From Brachionus manjavacas (Eukaryota; Rotifera; Eurotatoria; Ploima; Brachionidae), in contig JAHQIY010000020.1 in the NCBI GenBank assembly GCA_019054805.1, forward strand, positions 620,001 through 684,000: a DNA stretch of 64,000 nt, read 5' to 3'. The notes under the pieces were generated by a model. It was not told the DNA's origin. It searched no databases and saw only the letters and a list, made by a program, of their open reading frames with translations. Shown here piece by piece: positions 22,891-31,474 of this stretch (positions within the stretch are counted from its first letter, which is position 1; each line of letters begins with the position of its first letter). Position numbers and translations under genes: made by a program.

Positions 22891-23635
22891 GCTTTTTTCA
22901 ACTTCAACTCGTTTCTTAACTTTTACACATTATTTTTTAAAAAAATTTATGTTTATAGTATTTTTTGTTCAATTTTAATAGTAGACTAAATTGTGTGCCC
23001 TATGTTATGAATTTTTTTTTGGATGAAAGATTGAATTTTTATCTTAAAAACTTTTTTATTTCAATTTTTGAAAAAGTGGTTGTGTAAATTTTTTTATTTT
23101 GAGAAAAATCCTTCTTTTAATAAAGATAATTAAAGAGACTATTCCACAAGACTTTCCCTAACCTTTTCACTTATAAATGCCGTATATACTTATTAAATGT
23201 TAAAATTTTGAAAAAAAACTGAAATAATTGAAGAATAATAATTTTAAATTTTAAACAGAATTTCAATCATAATATTTGCTAATGTTATCACGATTAGATC
23301 ATTTAGATAGGAATTTTAGAACATTTTTAATAATTTTTTCGGCAGTCATTTGAAATTTTATTAATTGCTGTCTAAATGAAATGATAAATTTATATAGGTT
23401 AATTTTTTATTTGCTTTTATTTAAAAAATTTCTCGTGCTTTATTTAATTTAAATTTTAATTCTTTATAATTAGTTTAAAATCAATTTAAGTGATGTTAAC
23501 AAAATAAAAAGTAACCCAATTTAAAAACATCTTGGACTACTTTTTCACTACTCGAAAATCAGATTTTAATAAACACCATAAACAAAAGAAAAATTTTGCC
23601 TTAACATAATATTTTGAAAAAGGTTTGGTTATTTT
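22891..23635. other. AT-rich gap, no gene seen
   Basis: Noncoding flank between the Tc1 remnant and the LTR retrotransposon. No supported feature. Confidence 0.4.
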
Positions 23636-23639
23636 AAAT

Positions 23640-23852
23640 TGTAATGGATGGGGATTTTGGCCGAGAAGGCCGCTGGGGTAAATGAGAAACGTTAAATGGG
23701 GGGAGAAAATACTTTATTACTCATCTACTTTATCACAAAAAAAACAATCTCATTTTATAGTGAGAGTGTAGATGTGCACACTCTCAACGTTTAGAACTCG
23801 ACGAATGTTAAGTTACTATTCGTCGAGGTGGCGAAGGAATTGGTTTATTACA
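23640..23852 (-). repeat. 3' LTR of the Ty3/Gypsy element
   Basis: 213 bp, TG...CA bounded, matching 29787-29999 without a visible difference. On the minus strand it follows the polypurine tract by two bases. Confidence 0.95.
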
Positions 23853-23854
23853 CA

Positions 23855-23870
23855 ATTCCCCCTCCTCTTT
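23855..23870 (-). other. Polypurine tract
   Basis: Minus-strand AAAGAGGAGGGGGAAT just upstream of the 3' LTR, the expected site of plus-strand DNA priming. Confidence 0.85.
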
Positions 23871-24013
23871 GGAGTCGCTCCGGGACCCAATGCCGCTTCG
23901 GTTGACCAATGGCCGAATCCGTGCCGCTTATCTGGGTCTTCCCACCTGTTGGTGCTGCCGCGACTGCGATTCCCTCATATTCTTCAGACGCCACTGCGTC
24001 TACGGGCCGGCTC

Positions 24014-24565
24014 TTATCGGTACGTTTCTGCTCTGACGGCTCTTCGGTTTTGTCCGCTCCACGTGGTTTGACGAGCCGACACCATTTTGGTCGGGTGCTT
24101 CGGGTGGGCCTCATGTAAACCAACATATTTGGGTACTCGACCTCCATCGTCTCCCCTTGAAATGTCGACGTTTAGTCTGACTTGGAGCTTGTGTTCTTTC
24201 CCCTCGAAGGTGAATCTCGGTGCGTTGAAAACGTAATCGAACAGCTTTACGTGATCCTGGTCGGCATAGAATTTTACAAACGCTACCGTATCCGGCCTCT
24301 CCTTTTCGTCCAGTATTCGAAAATATCGAATCGGACCGATTCGCTGGTAAATATACGTAGCGAACTCGACGAACGTTTCTTCGTCAACGATTGGAAACAT
24401 TCGCAGCAACGTTTGATGTCCATTTGCGTTCATCGTCTCGACTCTTATGAAAATGTTTTTATTATATATTTTTTTTTTTTTTTTTTTGAAATGAATCTTG
24501 CCCCTCGTAAAATTATATGAGTAAAAATTAGATATTTGACTCGTGCTCATTGTATCACGTGTCAA
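24014..24565 (-). CDS. Extra ORF (ORF3) of the LTR element, RRM-like
   Basis: Third ORF between pol and the polypurine tract, in the place where an env gene would lie. It can start at 24565 or 24547 (MSTSQ...) or, after a poly-A/lysine tract, at 24433 (MNANGHQ...). I see no signal peptide, membrane segment or glycosylation-rich ectodomain, so it is not an obvious envelope. The part from about 24433 to 24190 has alternating strands and helices, with IGPIRYFRIL and then DTVAFVKFYADQD. These fit the beta2 and RNP1 (beta3) parts of an RRM RNA-binding fold. The C-terminus is basic. The RRM reading is inference from pattern only. A long A-tract on the coding strand lies directly upstream (24598-24623). 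Confidence 0.6.
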   Translation of the reverse strand: MTRDTMSTSQISNFYSYNFTRGKIHFKKKKKKIYNKNIFIRVETMNANGHQTLLRMFPIVDEETFVEFATYIYQRIGPIRYFRILDEKERPDTVAFVKFYADQDHVKLFDYVFNAPRFTFEGKEHKLQVRLNVDISRGDDGGRVPKYVGLHEAHPKHPTKMVSARQTTWSGQNRRAVRAETYR

Positions 24566-24641
24566 CTATTCAAAACGATTCGATTTTGTCTTACAAAAAT
24601 TTTTTTTTTTTTTTTTTTTTTTTATAATGACCGGCTCCGGT

Positions 24642-25397
24642 TTATCGTCGATTCGGATGCCCATAATTCAAGCGTTCGGGTACCGCTCTAGCGCGCTGAT
24701 TTGTTGTTCTTGTTGGAGACCGTCTGGAGTCCGGCCTCGTCGTTCTCAGCGTGTGGGTGGTTGGTTTGAACGTTTCGTCGTCGCTTGGATCTTCTTCTTC
24801 GCTCGAAAGGGCCGTTTTGTGGGTCAACATCGCCCTTTTCGCCTTGTTGACTATTGATCTGGCCGCACTGTGTTTGGCTCTCGTATGGGTTATTTGTTTC
24901 AACACCTCATCAGTCCCATTTGTTGTTTCATATTGTAACTCGCCACCACCGTAGTGTCTCTTGAGTCTATTTACATGCACTATCAGTCGCTTGCCTTTTG
25001 TTTTGATTGGGCGAATTTTATAATTAGCCTGGTTTACTTTTTGTTCCACGACGTGAGGTCCATTCCAGTTGTATGTGAACTTCCTGCACTGACCCCTTTT
25101 AATGACATCGTTCCTGACCCACACCAGGTCGCCGGGTTTGAATTCAGCGGCGTAAACGTGTCTGTCGTAGTTTAGTCTCATTCGCCGAATGCGCACGTTC
25201 TTATTTTGTCTAACTTTTTCGTAGGCTTTTTGTAGCTTGAATTTTATTAGATCAGCATATTCGTCCGGTGTAGTTGGGACGTTTATAATTGGGTGCCGAT
25301 AAATAAGATCCAGCGGCATCTTCGCTTTTCTCCCGTACATCAGTTCGTATGGGGTCACGCCTGTCGTTGCGTGGACGGAAGTGTTGTAAAGCCAGAC
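24642..25397 (-). CDS. Integrase C-terminal part of pol (shifted frame)
   Basis: It continues the integrase after a frame offset near 25397-25400. VTPYELMYGRKAKMPLD is the conserved region after the catalytic core. It is followed by a basic helix and then the GPY/F-type module (FKPGDLVWVRND, WNGPHVVEQ). A long polar tail rich in Thr, Arg and acidic residues ends at 24642. There is no chromodomain. The segment lacks its own start, so it depends on pol translation. The offset to the upstream frame is one base. Confidence 0.8.
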   Translation of the reverse strand, partial: VWLYNTSVHATTGVTPYELMYGRKAKMPLDLIYRHPIINVPTTPDEYADLIKFKLQKAYEKVRQNKNVRIRRMRLNYDRHVYAAEFKPGDLVWVRNDVIKRGQCRKFTYNWNGPHVVEQKVNQANYKIRPIKTKGKRLIVHVNRLKRHYGGGELQYETTNGTDEVLKQITHTRAKHSAARSIVNKAKRAMLTHKTALSSEEEDPSDDETFKPTTHTLRTTRPDSRRSPTRTTNQRARAVPERLNYGHPNRR

Positions 25398-27450
25398 CTA
25401 AAACTTCTATTTGCTGGTCCCAGTCGTCATGGTCTTCATTGACATAACAGGTTATCATTCTCTTGACCGTCCTGTTCAAACGTTCGCTGATTCCATCGGT
25501 TTGTGGGTGGAATGGCGATGTTCTCAGTCTCTTAACGTCCATAAGGTTCCATAGTTCTTCGATCAAAGCCGACTGATAGTTTGTCCCTTGATCGGTTAGT
25601 ACCGCTTCCGGTATGCCGTGCCTACAAATAAACGCAAAGAGGCATTTTGCGACTGTTTTGGCTTCGGCGCTTTGTATTGCAAATAACTCCATCCATTTGG
25701 TGAAGTGGTCAATTATACAAAGAATGTATTTGTTATTTGTTCTGGACGTTTTTAGTGGTCCTAAAATGTCTGATGTTATTATTTCGAGCGGCCTATTGGT
25801 AATTATTGGTATCAACTTGTTTTTGATTTTACGTCCAGTTGTTGACCTTTGGCATGGCTCGCAGTTGAGTATAAACGTTTTAATTTCGTCGAAATATTTT
25901 GGCCAGTAAAATTTCTGTCGGATCTTATTAAAGGTTTTCTCTAATTTTAGGTGTCCACTCCATTTTGATGCATGTTCTTGTTGCATTATTAATTTTCGTT
26001 CATTAGATGGTACAACGAACTGGGCACAATTGTTATTATGTTTGTCTATTCGATACAACACCTCCCCAATCAATTTAAATTCGTCCCATGAATTGTAAAA
26101 AGATTCGTGAATATTGTTTTCAAACTTGTCAATTTTTGGTTTCTCCTTGTTATTTCTCAAAATTTCTATGAACCACGCAATGTCTCTGTCTGACTTCTGG
26201 CACTCTGGTTTGTTTATCTCTTGGAAGTGAATGGTGTTTATTTGTTCTACTTCGTCGTAAAGCATGTTTATCATTAAATCATCGTTGTCTGGTTTGTTAA
26301 CGTTGTCGTCAGATCTTAATGGCCATCTCGAAAGGCTATCGGCGTTTTGGTGTTTGGTGCCTTTACGATACATGATTTTGAAATCAAATGATTCTAGTCG
26401 TATGATCCAGCGTGCGAGTCTAGGTGCCGGGTTTCTCACCGTTCTTAACCATTGTAGTGGCTGATGGTCGGTGACTACGATGAATTCTTGGCCGAACAAG
26501 TATTCACGGAAGTGTTCGATCGAGTTTACGATGGCTAATAATTCCTTTTCTGACGTTGAATAGTTTTTTTCAGGTTTTGACAGGCCTCTAGAGTAGTAGG
26601 CTATCGGTCTCCATAATCGTTCGTTCCCTCTTTGTTGTGATAACACGGCACCGATTCCGTAATTGCTAGCGTCTGTTTCTAGTTTGAACGTTTTGGTGAA
26701 GTCTGGTATTGCCAAAATCTTATGTGACATCAAATAGCTCTTGAGGACCTGGAAAGATGTCTCGCATTCTCGTGACCATTCAAAGTTTGTGTGCTTATGG
26801 TTTAGTTTGTGGAGCGGGGCGGCAATTTTTGCGAAATTTCTGATGAACTTCCTGTAGTACGAAGCTAGGCCAATGAAGCTGATTACTTGGTCAACGTTTT
26901 GTGGTCTTGGATATTTTAGCAAAGCTTCTATTTTCCTCGGGGATGGTGCTATTGTTCCATTGGAGACTACGTGACCTAAGTACTCGATCGATGTTTCGAA
27001 AAACTGGCATTTGGAAAGCTTGATTTTTAATTCGTATTGTCGGATGACATTAAGAACTTGTTGAATGTGATCGTAATGTTCTTCAACTGTCTTTGAGAAT
27101 ATTATGATGTCGTCCAGGTATATCATACAGATTTTGCCGATAAGGTCTTTGAAGATCTCGTTCATGAAACGTTGGAACGTTGCTCCTGAGTTTGTTAATC
27201 CCATTGGTAATACTCTGAACTCGAAGTGACCGAATTCACAATTGAACGCTGTAAAGTGTTGACTTTCTTTGGACATTCTGATTTGGAAGTATCCCGATGC
27301 GAAGTCGATTTTTGAAAAGATCCTCGCATTCTTTAGGTTTGATAGCATAACGTCAATTCGTGGAAGTGGGTAACAATCTCTTATTGTAAGGCTATTGAGT
27401 TTGCGGTAGTCAATTGTTAGCCTAACGTTTCCGTCGCTTTTTTTGTACAA
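25252..27450 (-). CDS. Pol: reverse transcriptase, RNase H, integrase core
   Basis: A 732-codon frame. RT runs from about residue 1, with DYRKLN, LPMGLTNSGATFQ and the catalytic IYLDDIIIFS. The RNase H part shows LETDASNYGIGAVLSQ and VTDHQPLQWL. The integrase part shows an HHCC zinc region (H-x6-H with CEPC), TSDILGPL, DQGTNYQS and the FHPQTDGISERLN segment that carries the catalytic Glu. The last approximately 50 codons (below 25400) are out of frame with the integrase tail. The 5' end lacks the beginning of RT, which lies in the preceding protease frame, so the frames meet at an A-run near 27440. Confidence 0.93.
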   Translation of the reverse strand: MYKKSDGNVRLTIDYRKLNSLTIRDCYPLPRIDVMLSNLKNARIFSKIDFASGYFQIRMSKESQHFTAFNCEFGHFEFRVLPMGLTNSGATFQRFMNEIFKDLIGKICMIYLDDIIIFSKTVEEHYDHIQQVLNVIRQYELKIKLSKCQFFETSIEYLGHVVSNGTIAPSPRKIEALLKYPRPQNVDQVISFIGLASYYRKFIRNFAKIAAPLHKLNHKHTNFEWSRECETSFQVLKSYLMSHKILAIPDFTKTFKLETDASNYGIGAVLSQQRGNERLWRPIAYYSRGLSKPEKNYSTSEKELLAIVNSIEHFREYLFGQEFIVVTDHQPLQWLRTVRNPAPRLARWIIRLESFDFKIMYRKGTKHQNADSLSRWPLRSDDNVNKPDNDDLMINMLYDEVEQINTIHFQEINKPECQKSDRDIAWFIEILRNNKEKPKIDKFENNIHESFYNSWDEFKLIGEVLYRIDKHNNNCAQFVVPSNERKLIMQQEHASKWSGHLKLEKTFNKIRQKFYWPKYFDEIKTFILNCEPCQRSTTGRKIKNKLIPIITNRPLEIITSDILGPLKTSRTNNKYILCIIDHFTKWMELFAIQSAEAKTVAKCLFAFICRHGIPEAVLTDQGTNYQSALIEELWNLMDVKRLRTSPFHPQTDGISERLNRTVKRMITCYVNEDHDDWDQQIEVLGLALQHFRPRNDRRDPIRTDVREKSEDAAGSYLSAPNYKRPNYTGRIC

Positions 27451-28105
27451 GGTGTACCGGGGATGAATATGGTGAACGACTGTTTGTAATTAGTCCCGCC
27501 TCTGCCATCTCGGTGATTAACTGTTTGAACTCGTTTCGTTTTGCGAAAGGTACGGGTCTAGGTTTGATGCTGAATGGGATGTTGTCTGTGAGTCTTATTT
27601 CGTGTTCGATGGCGTTTGTTGGTGTTAAGTCTCTCAGGCTCTTCGCCGAAACGTCTCCTGCTTCTTTGGTGATTTTGGTGCGAAGCTTTTCGAGTATAGG
27701 GCTATTTATCGGTTCTTCTCTCTCTTCCATGAAATTGATGGTGCAGTCGTTGTCTATTTCATCCTCTTTGATTTCTGTGCATTTCAAACGTATTATCAGT
27801 TGTTCTATGATGTCCTTTGTAACGTTAAATTTGTTTAATGTTTCCAATCCAATCAGGCAATCGTTGAGTAGGTTTCCGATCACTATTACTTCCGTGTCAA
27901 GTGTTTGATCGCCTAGTGTCAATTTAATCGTTGTTTTTCCGACAGTGTTCGTTGGGGTTCCTATTGCTGTAAACATTTGTTTAGATGTAGGTGTTATTGG
28001 TAGTTTTAACTTTTTGGCTATGGATTGGTTGATGATTGTTCGCTTTACTCCGGTGTCTAATAGAAATTTAACGTTGGTTCCATTTATTTGACAAGTGCTT
28101 GTTAG
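27422..28105 (-). CDS. Protease and start of RT, in frame after the gag UGA stop
   Basis: It lies in the same frame as gag, directly after its UGA codon. The first codons are CUA ACA AGC. The retropepsin motif FLLDTG is at about residues 12-17, and GLETLNKFNV marks the C-terminal side of the protease fold. It continues through a linker into the N-terminal RT fingers (SRSPYSSPVHLVQKK), where the frame ends. No ATG exists before the protease active site, so expression must rely on reading through the gag stop, or on another recoding step. Confidence 0.82.
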   Translation of the reverse strand, partial: LTSTCQINGTNVKFLLDTGVKRTIINQSIAKKLKLPITPTSKQMFTAIGTPTNTVGKTTIKLTLGDQTLDTEVIVIGNLLNDCLIGLETLNKFNVTKDIIEQLIIRLKCTEIKEDEIDNDCTINFMEEREEPINSPILEKLRTKITKEAGDVSAKSLRDLTPTNAIEHEIRLTDNIPFSIKPRPVPFAKRNEFKQLITEMAEAGLITNSRSPYSSPVHLVQKKRRKR

Positions 28106-29323
28106 TCATTGATGATTGGGTGCATTTAGATTGTTAATCAGGGCTCTGGGTGGGATGGGATCATATTTTGGTCTTATTTGTGGACAATTTGGACGAATGT
28201 GGCCAGTTTGGTTGCACCTGTAGCATCTTTGTGTCGGTTCGAAGGAAACGTGTCTCGAATCTGGACTTATGTTTCTTGGTTGGTCTTGAATTGGATAGTT
28301 CGATTCCGTGTTGATTTTTCTTGCATGCATGCTTGTTCTGGGTGTTGTGTTCAAGACCTCTTCGTACCTCGATGCTAACTCTGTAATTTCACTCAGGGAG
28401 TTCAATGTTGGTCGTGCAACCTTTAACTTGATTTGGATTTCTGTCGATTTTATACCATCGATGAATTGATCTGCTATGAAAGTGTCTGTTACGTTTTGAT
28501 CTACTCCTGGGAATGCCTTCTTTGAAAGAATGCGGAGTTGCGTCACGAACAGGTGAACGTTCTCATTCTCGAGTTGTCTTCTTTCTAAGAAGGATCTCTT
28601 CAGGTTTGAGTTCTCTTTACGTTCGTATAATTGGATCAGCAGTGATTTCAATTGTTGGTAAGCCTGATTGTCGTATTCGCTGAATGGATATTCGTCAACG
28701 TTCTTCCTACATTCTTGGTCAAGCTTCAAAAACATGATGTCTTTTCTGTTGTCTTGGATGTTATTTATTTTGAAGAACATATCGAAGTTTTTGATCCAAT
28801 CTTTGATGTCGTCACTGTTTGGGTCGAATGCGTTTGGAGCTTGTATTTGGTAGTAATTTCTACTTTGGTGTGTTAGTGTGCGGTTTGATAACGTTGGCGC
28901 TGCAGACACCGCGGTTGTACCGTTTAACACAGGAAGCGCTGTAGGTAGTTGGCTCGTTGCGTTGTTGTTTTGGTTATTACAGACGAAGGTGAAGTTGTTG
29001 TTCTTTTGTCTCTTGTAACTCAAAATAGTTGTCCACATTATCATGATAATTATTGTTATGATTGCCACAAACGTTGACATCAGGACGTTGTCATTGATCA
29101 GGCACCAGCACCGGTTCATGCATGGAGTTATTTGTGCTATGCTTGTTTCAATAAATTTTATTATACGTTTTGTTATTCCTGATTCTTGTTCCTGATGTGT
29201 TATCACTTTCAAAATATCCCATAGGCCCATCTTGGCTTCGATTAAAATGGATCCACGTGGTTGAGTGTTGATTGACTTTTTAACAATGTGCGTTTTGAGA
29301 ATGAATAATAATTCCACCCCCAA
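28106..29323 (-). CDS. Gag-like protein with zinc knuckle and a membrane segment
   Basis: A 405-aa structural protein of the retrotransposon. Residues about 165-330 fit the capsid-like region of Ty3/Gypsy Gag (YYQIQAPNAFDPNSDDIKDW, ERKENSNLKRSFLERR). A CCHC knuckle (CYRCNQTGHIRPNC) lies at about residues 368-381. Unusually, residues about 78-102 form a strongly hydrophobic stretch (VAIITIIIMIMWTTIL) after a Cys-rich patch, like a transmembrane segment. The first ATG is at 29323; an ATG further in would keep the hydrophobic segment. The frame ends CAA UGA followed by CUA. The minus-strand leader upstream carries repeated motifs. Confidence 0.88.
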   Translation of the reverse strand: MGVELLFILKTHIVKKSINTQPRGSILIEAKMGLWDILKVITHQEQESGITKRIIKFIETSIAQITPCMNRCWCLINDNVLMSTFVAIITIIIMIMWTTILSYKRQKNNNFTFVCNNQNNNATSQLPTALPVLNGTTAVSAAPTLSNRTLTHQSRNYYQIQAPNAFDPNSDDIKDWIKNFDMFFKINNIQDNRKDIMFLKLDQECRKNVDEYPFSEYDNQAYQQLKSLLIQLYERKENSNLKRSFLERRQLENENVHLFVTQLRILSKKAFPGVDQNVTDTFIADQFIDGIKSTEIQIKLKVARPTLNSLSEITELASRYEEVLNTTPRTSMHARKINTESNYPIQDQPRNISPDSRHVSFEPTQRCYRCNQTGHIRPNCPQIRPKYDPIPPRALINNLNAPNHQ

Positions 29324-29439
29324 ACAACGTTTTATATAATGTGAAAACGTGTTATTAAATATAGTGTGTGTGAATGTAGACTTAGCTATGCATCGCTATG
29401 TCTGTAATGTGTATGTAATCAATTCTGCATGCACCCCGT

Positions 29440-29705
29440 TTCGGGAACGCGACTTATGACAAATTAATCTGCGCCTCATAGGTCCGCGACTTAGGACTAA
29501 TTAGTCTGCACCCCGCTTTTGGGAACGCGACTTACTGCTAGAATGACAGATAGCATCGTTCCCTGGTCCTATCTGTATGCTGAAAATGTGATGTCTGAGT
29601 GGACCCTTCTGGGCATCGCGACTTCTGACAAATTAACCTGCGCCCCATGAGTCCGCGACTTAGGATTAATTTGTCTGCGCCCCGTAGAAAGGTCCGTGAC
29701 TTACG
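29440..29705 (-). repeat. Repeated motifs in the retrotransposon leader
   Basis: On the plus strand the core CGCGACTTA or a close variant occurs six times (about 29448, 29485, 29526, 29616, 29656 and 29693). It is joined to CTGCACCCCG or CTGCGCCCC blocks. The array lies between the primer-binding site and gag, where gypsy of Drosophila carries its insulator repeats. The function here is unknown. Confidence 0.7.
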
Positions 29706-29770
29706 ATGAAATTATGTCCTAACGAAGAAAGCATTGACAAGAGTTTCTCAGGGCAAATATAGTCTGAGAC

Positions 29771-29786
29771 TCACTTGGGGCACCAA
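29771..29786 (-). other. Primer-binding site
   Basis: Minus-strand TTGGTGCCCCAAGTGA directly follows the 5' LTR. The TGG after one spacer base would pair with the CCA end of a tRNA. The tRNA species was not identified. Confidence 0.75.
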
Positions 29787-29999
29787 TGTAATGGATGGGG
29801 ATTTTGGCCGAGAAGGCCGCTGGGGTAAATGAGAAACGTTAAATGGGGGGAGAAAATACTTTATTACTCATCTACTTTATCACAAAAAAAACAATCTCAT
29901 TTTATAGTGAGAGTGTAGATGTGCACACTCTCAACGTTTAGAACTCGACGAATGTTAAGTTACTATTCGTCGAGGTGGCGAAGGAATTGGTTTATTACA
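29787..29999 (-). repeat. 5' LTR of the Ty3/Gypsy element
   Basis: 213 bp and identical by eye to 23640-23852. It is expected to hold the promoter on the minus strand. Confidence 0.95.
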
Positions 30000-30089
30000 A
30001 AATTTTAAAAAAGTCAAAATAACTTTTCACAATATTATTTTTAAATGCTTTAATTAAAAAATTGACTTAATTTTCCATTTTTTTATAGA

Positions 30090-30528
30090 GGCAAATTGAA
30101 GTTCATGATCTTGATCACATGATCAAAGCTTTATTAATAAAAATCTCGCTTTCTCTAGATTTTTTTAATTAAATACTAAATGTTTAATATTTTAAACAAA
30201 AAAAGTGTTTGTTTTTTTGTAATTAATCTTTTTTTGATAACTTTAAAGAAAAAATTAAAATCCGCATTGAGTTTTCAAAATTATGGCTCAAAAAAACGCT
30301 TTAAACGGTATTTATTAAAGAGAAACAAAGTTAAATGTTGTATTTAAAAATTACAAAATATTAATATATATTTTATTTTTACTTCAGATAAAAATCAATA
30401 AAATTTTTCCTAGAAAAAGATTAAACATATTATATTTAATAAAGTTTGGTTATTTGTGTTTAAAATTTTTTTTTAATTTTTTTAATTTTGATTTGATGTA
30501 TAAACTTGATCATGAACTTCAATTTGCC
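30090..30528. mobile_element. MITE, family M1 copy 2 (439 bp)
   Basis: The ends are GGCAAATTGAAGTTCATGAT and the matching ATCATGAACTTCAATTTGCC. The flanks TTTTATAGA and TTATTTAGA match at 7 of 9 positions, consistent with a decayed 9-bp duplication. The interior matches copies 1 and 3 in parts. Confidence 0.8.
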
Positions 30529-30618
30529 TTATTTAGAGCATTTATTTATCAATTTGTTTTTAGAGTTTTTAAATTGAATTTTGTTCTCAAATTAAAAAAA
30601 AATTATAAATTATTTTTA

Positions 30619-31474
30619 TCAACGTTTTTGCAGTCCACATTTTAGAATGCCCAAACTCTCTAAAGTAATGTAATCTACATGCTGTTCTTCAATTTCTACT
30701 TCTTCATCTGCTTGCTTCATTACCAGGACTCCTTTATCAATAGATTTCTTTAAAAACACTGGATTCACGTATGTATCAAAAGATAGCGTCATATTGTAAA
30801 TTTTGTGTATATATTTTTGATGACTCAATATTTTAGTGTCGTATACTTTGGATCCAATTGGCTTATTAATTGCAATCCCTAATAAAATAAAATTTAAATG
30901 AAGTTAAATTAGCTTTTAATTAAGCTATAAATTAAATCAAAAACTTTAATTTTCGGTAGTGCGCATGCTTACTTACCGATACATTCCGAATCTACACTCC
31001 AGTCTTTGGATGGAATTATTAAAAGCTGAACAGTTCCACCAAATAATTTGTTCTCTAAAAAAAAGCCAGCTTCGCCAATTGTTGCAGCTGAATTTAGTTC
31101 ACCTTTCCATCTTAACAGCAAGTGTCCAAGCTCATGGATCAGTAAAAACGAAATAAAAACAACGATTATTTCTGTTTCTTTTTTTTTGGTCTTTTTATGG
31201 CAATTTTTTAAATAATCCAAGCGTAGTCTGAAAATTTCGTTGATAAAAATAATCTTTGGATCGAGACAACGATCTGTCCATGCTAAAAAATCGGCACCTT
31301 TGTCCTTCTTTTCATGATAAGCATACAAAATTTTAATTTGTTTCAACTTGACTTTTGAAAGTTCAAAATCAATATGATAATTGGTTTTAAAGATAAAGGA
31401 GAAGCTTTCGATAAGTAAATATTTGTTCAAAATTTTTATTGCCAAGCAAAGATTTTCGTCACAGGTAGCATCTT
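30619..31474 (-). CDS. Putative HEXXH zinc metalloprotease-like protein (5' end open)
   Basis: Two exons are clear: complement(30619..30878, 30977..31474), joined in phase 1 across a 98-bp GTAAGT...TTAG intron. About 251 residues are visible. The zinc signature HELGH (in FLLIHELGHLLLRW) is followed about 20 residues later by GEAGFFLE, whose Glu could be a third ligand, and then LFGG. The rest is unrecognised. The exon starts at an acceptor (attttcag) at 31475 and has no convincing ATG, so an upstream exon is missing from my model. No signal peptide is seen. A similar HELGH...GEAG.xLE...LFGG arrangement is known to me from uncharacterised fungal and invertebrate proteins; substrate and role are unknown. 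Confidence 0.65.

Larger units (their letters stand above)
23640..29999 (-). mobile_element. Ty3/Gypsy LTR retrotransposon, 6.36 kb, young
   Basis: Two 213-bp LTRs, identical by eye, begin TG and end CA. They are flanked by AAAT on both sides (23636-23639 and 30000-30003). On the minus strand the order is LTR, primer-binding site, repeat-rich leader, gag, protease, RT-RNase H-integrase, extra ORF, polypurine tract, LTR. The RT-RNaseH-IN order defines the Ty3/Gypsy group (Metaviridae). G+C is clearly higher than in the host DNA. Identical LTRs mean recent insertion. Pol has two frame offsets, so this copy may not be functional as sequenced. Confidence 0.95.

Noticed and set aside
24014..24565. 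Envelope gene of an errantivirus-like element
   Set aside because: No signal peptide, membrane anchor or cysteine-rich ectodomain is visible, so an env call is not supported.
24182..28876. Many plus-strand frames within the Ty3/Gypsy element
   Set aside because: The minus strand carries gag, pol and ORF3 with clear motifs; the plus-strand frames have none.
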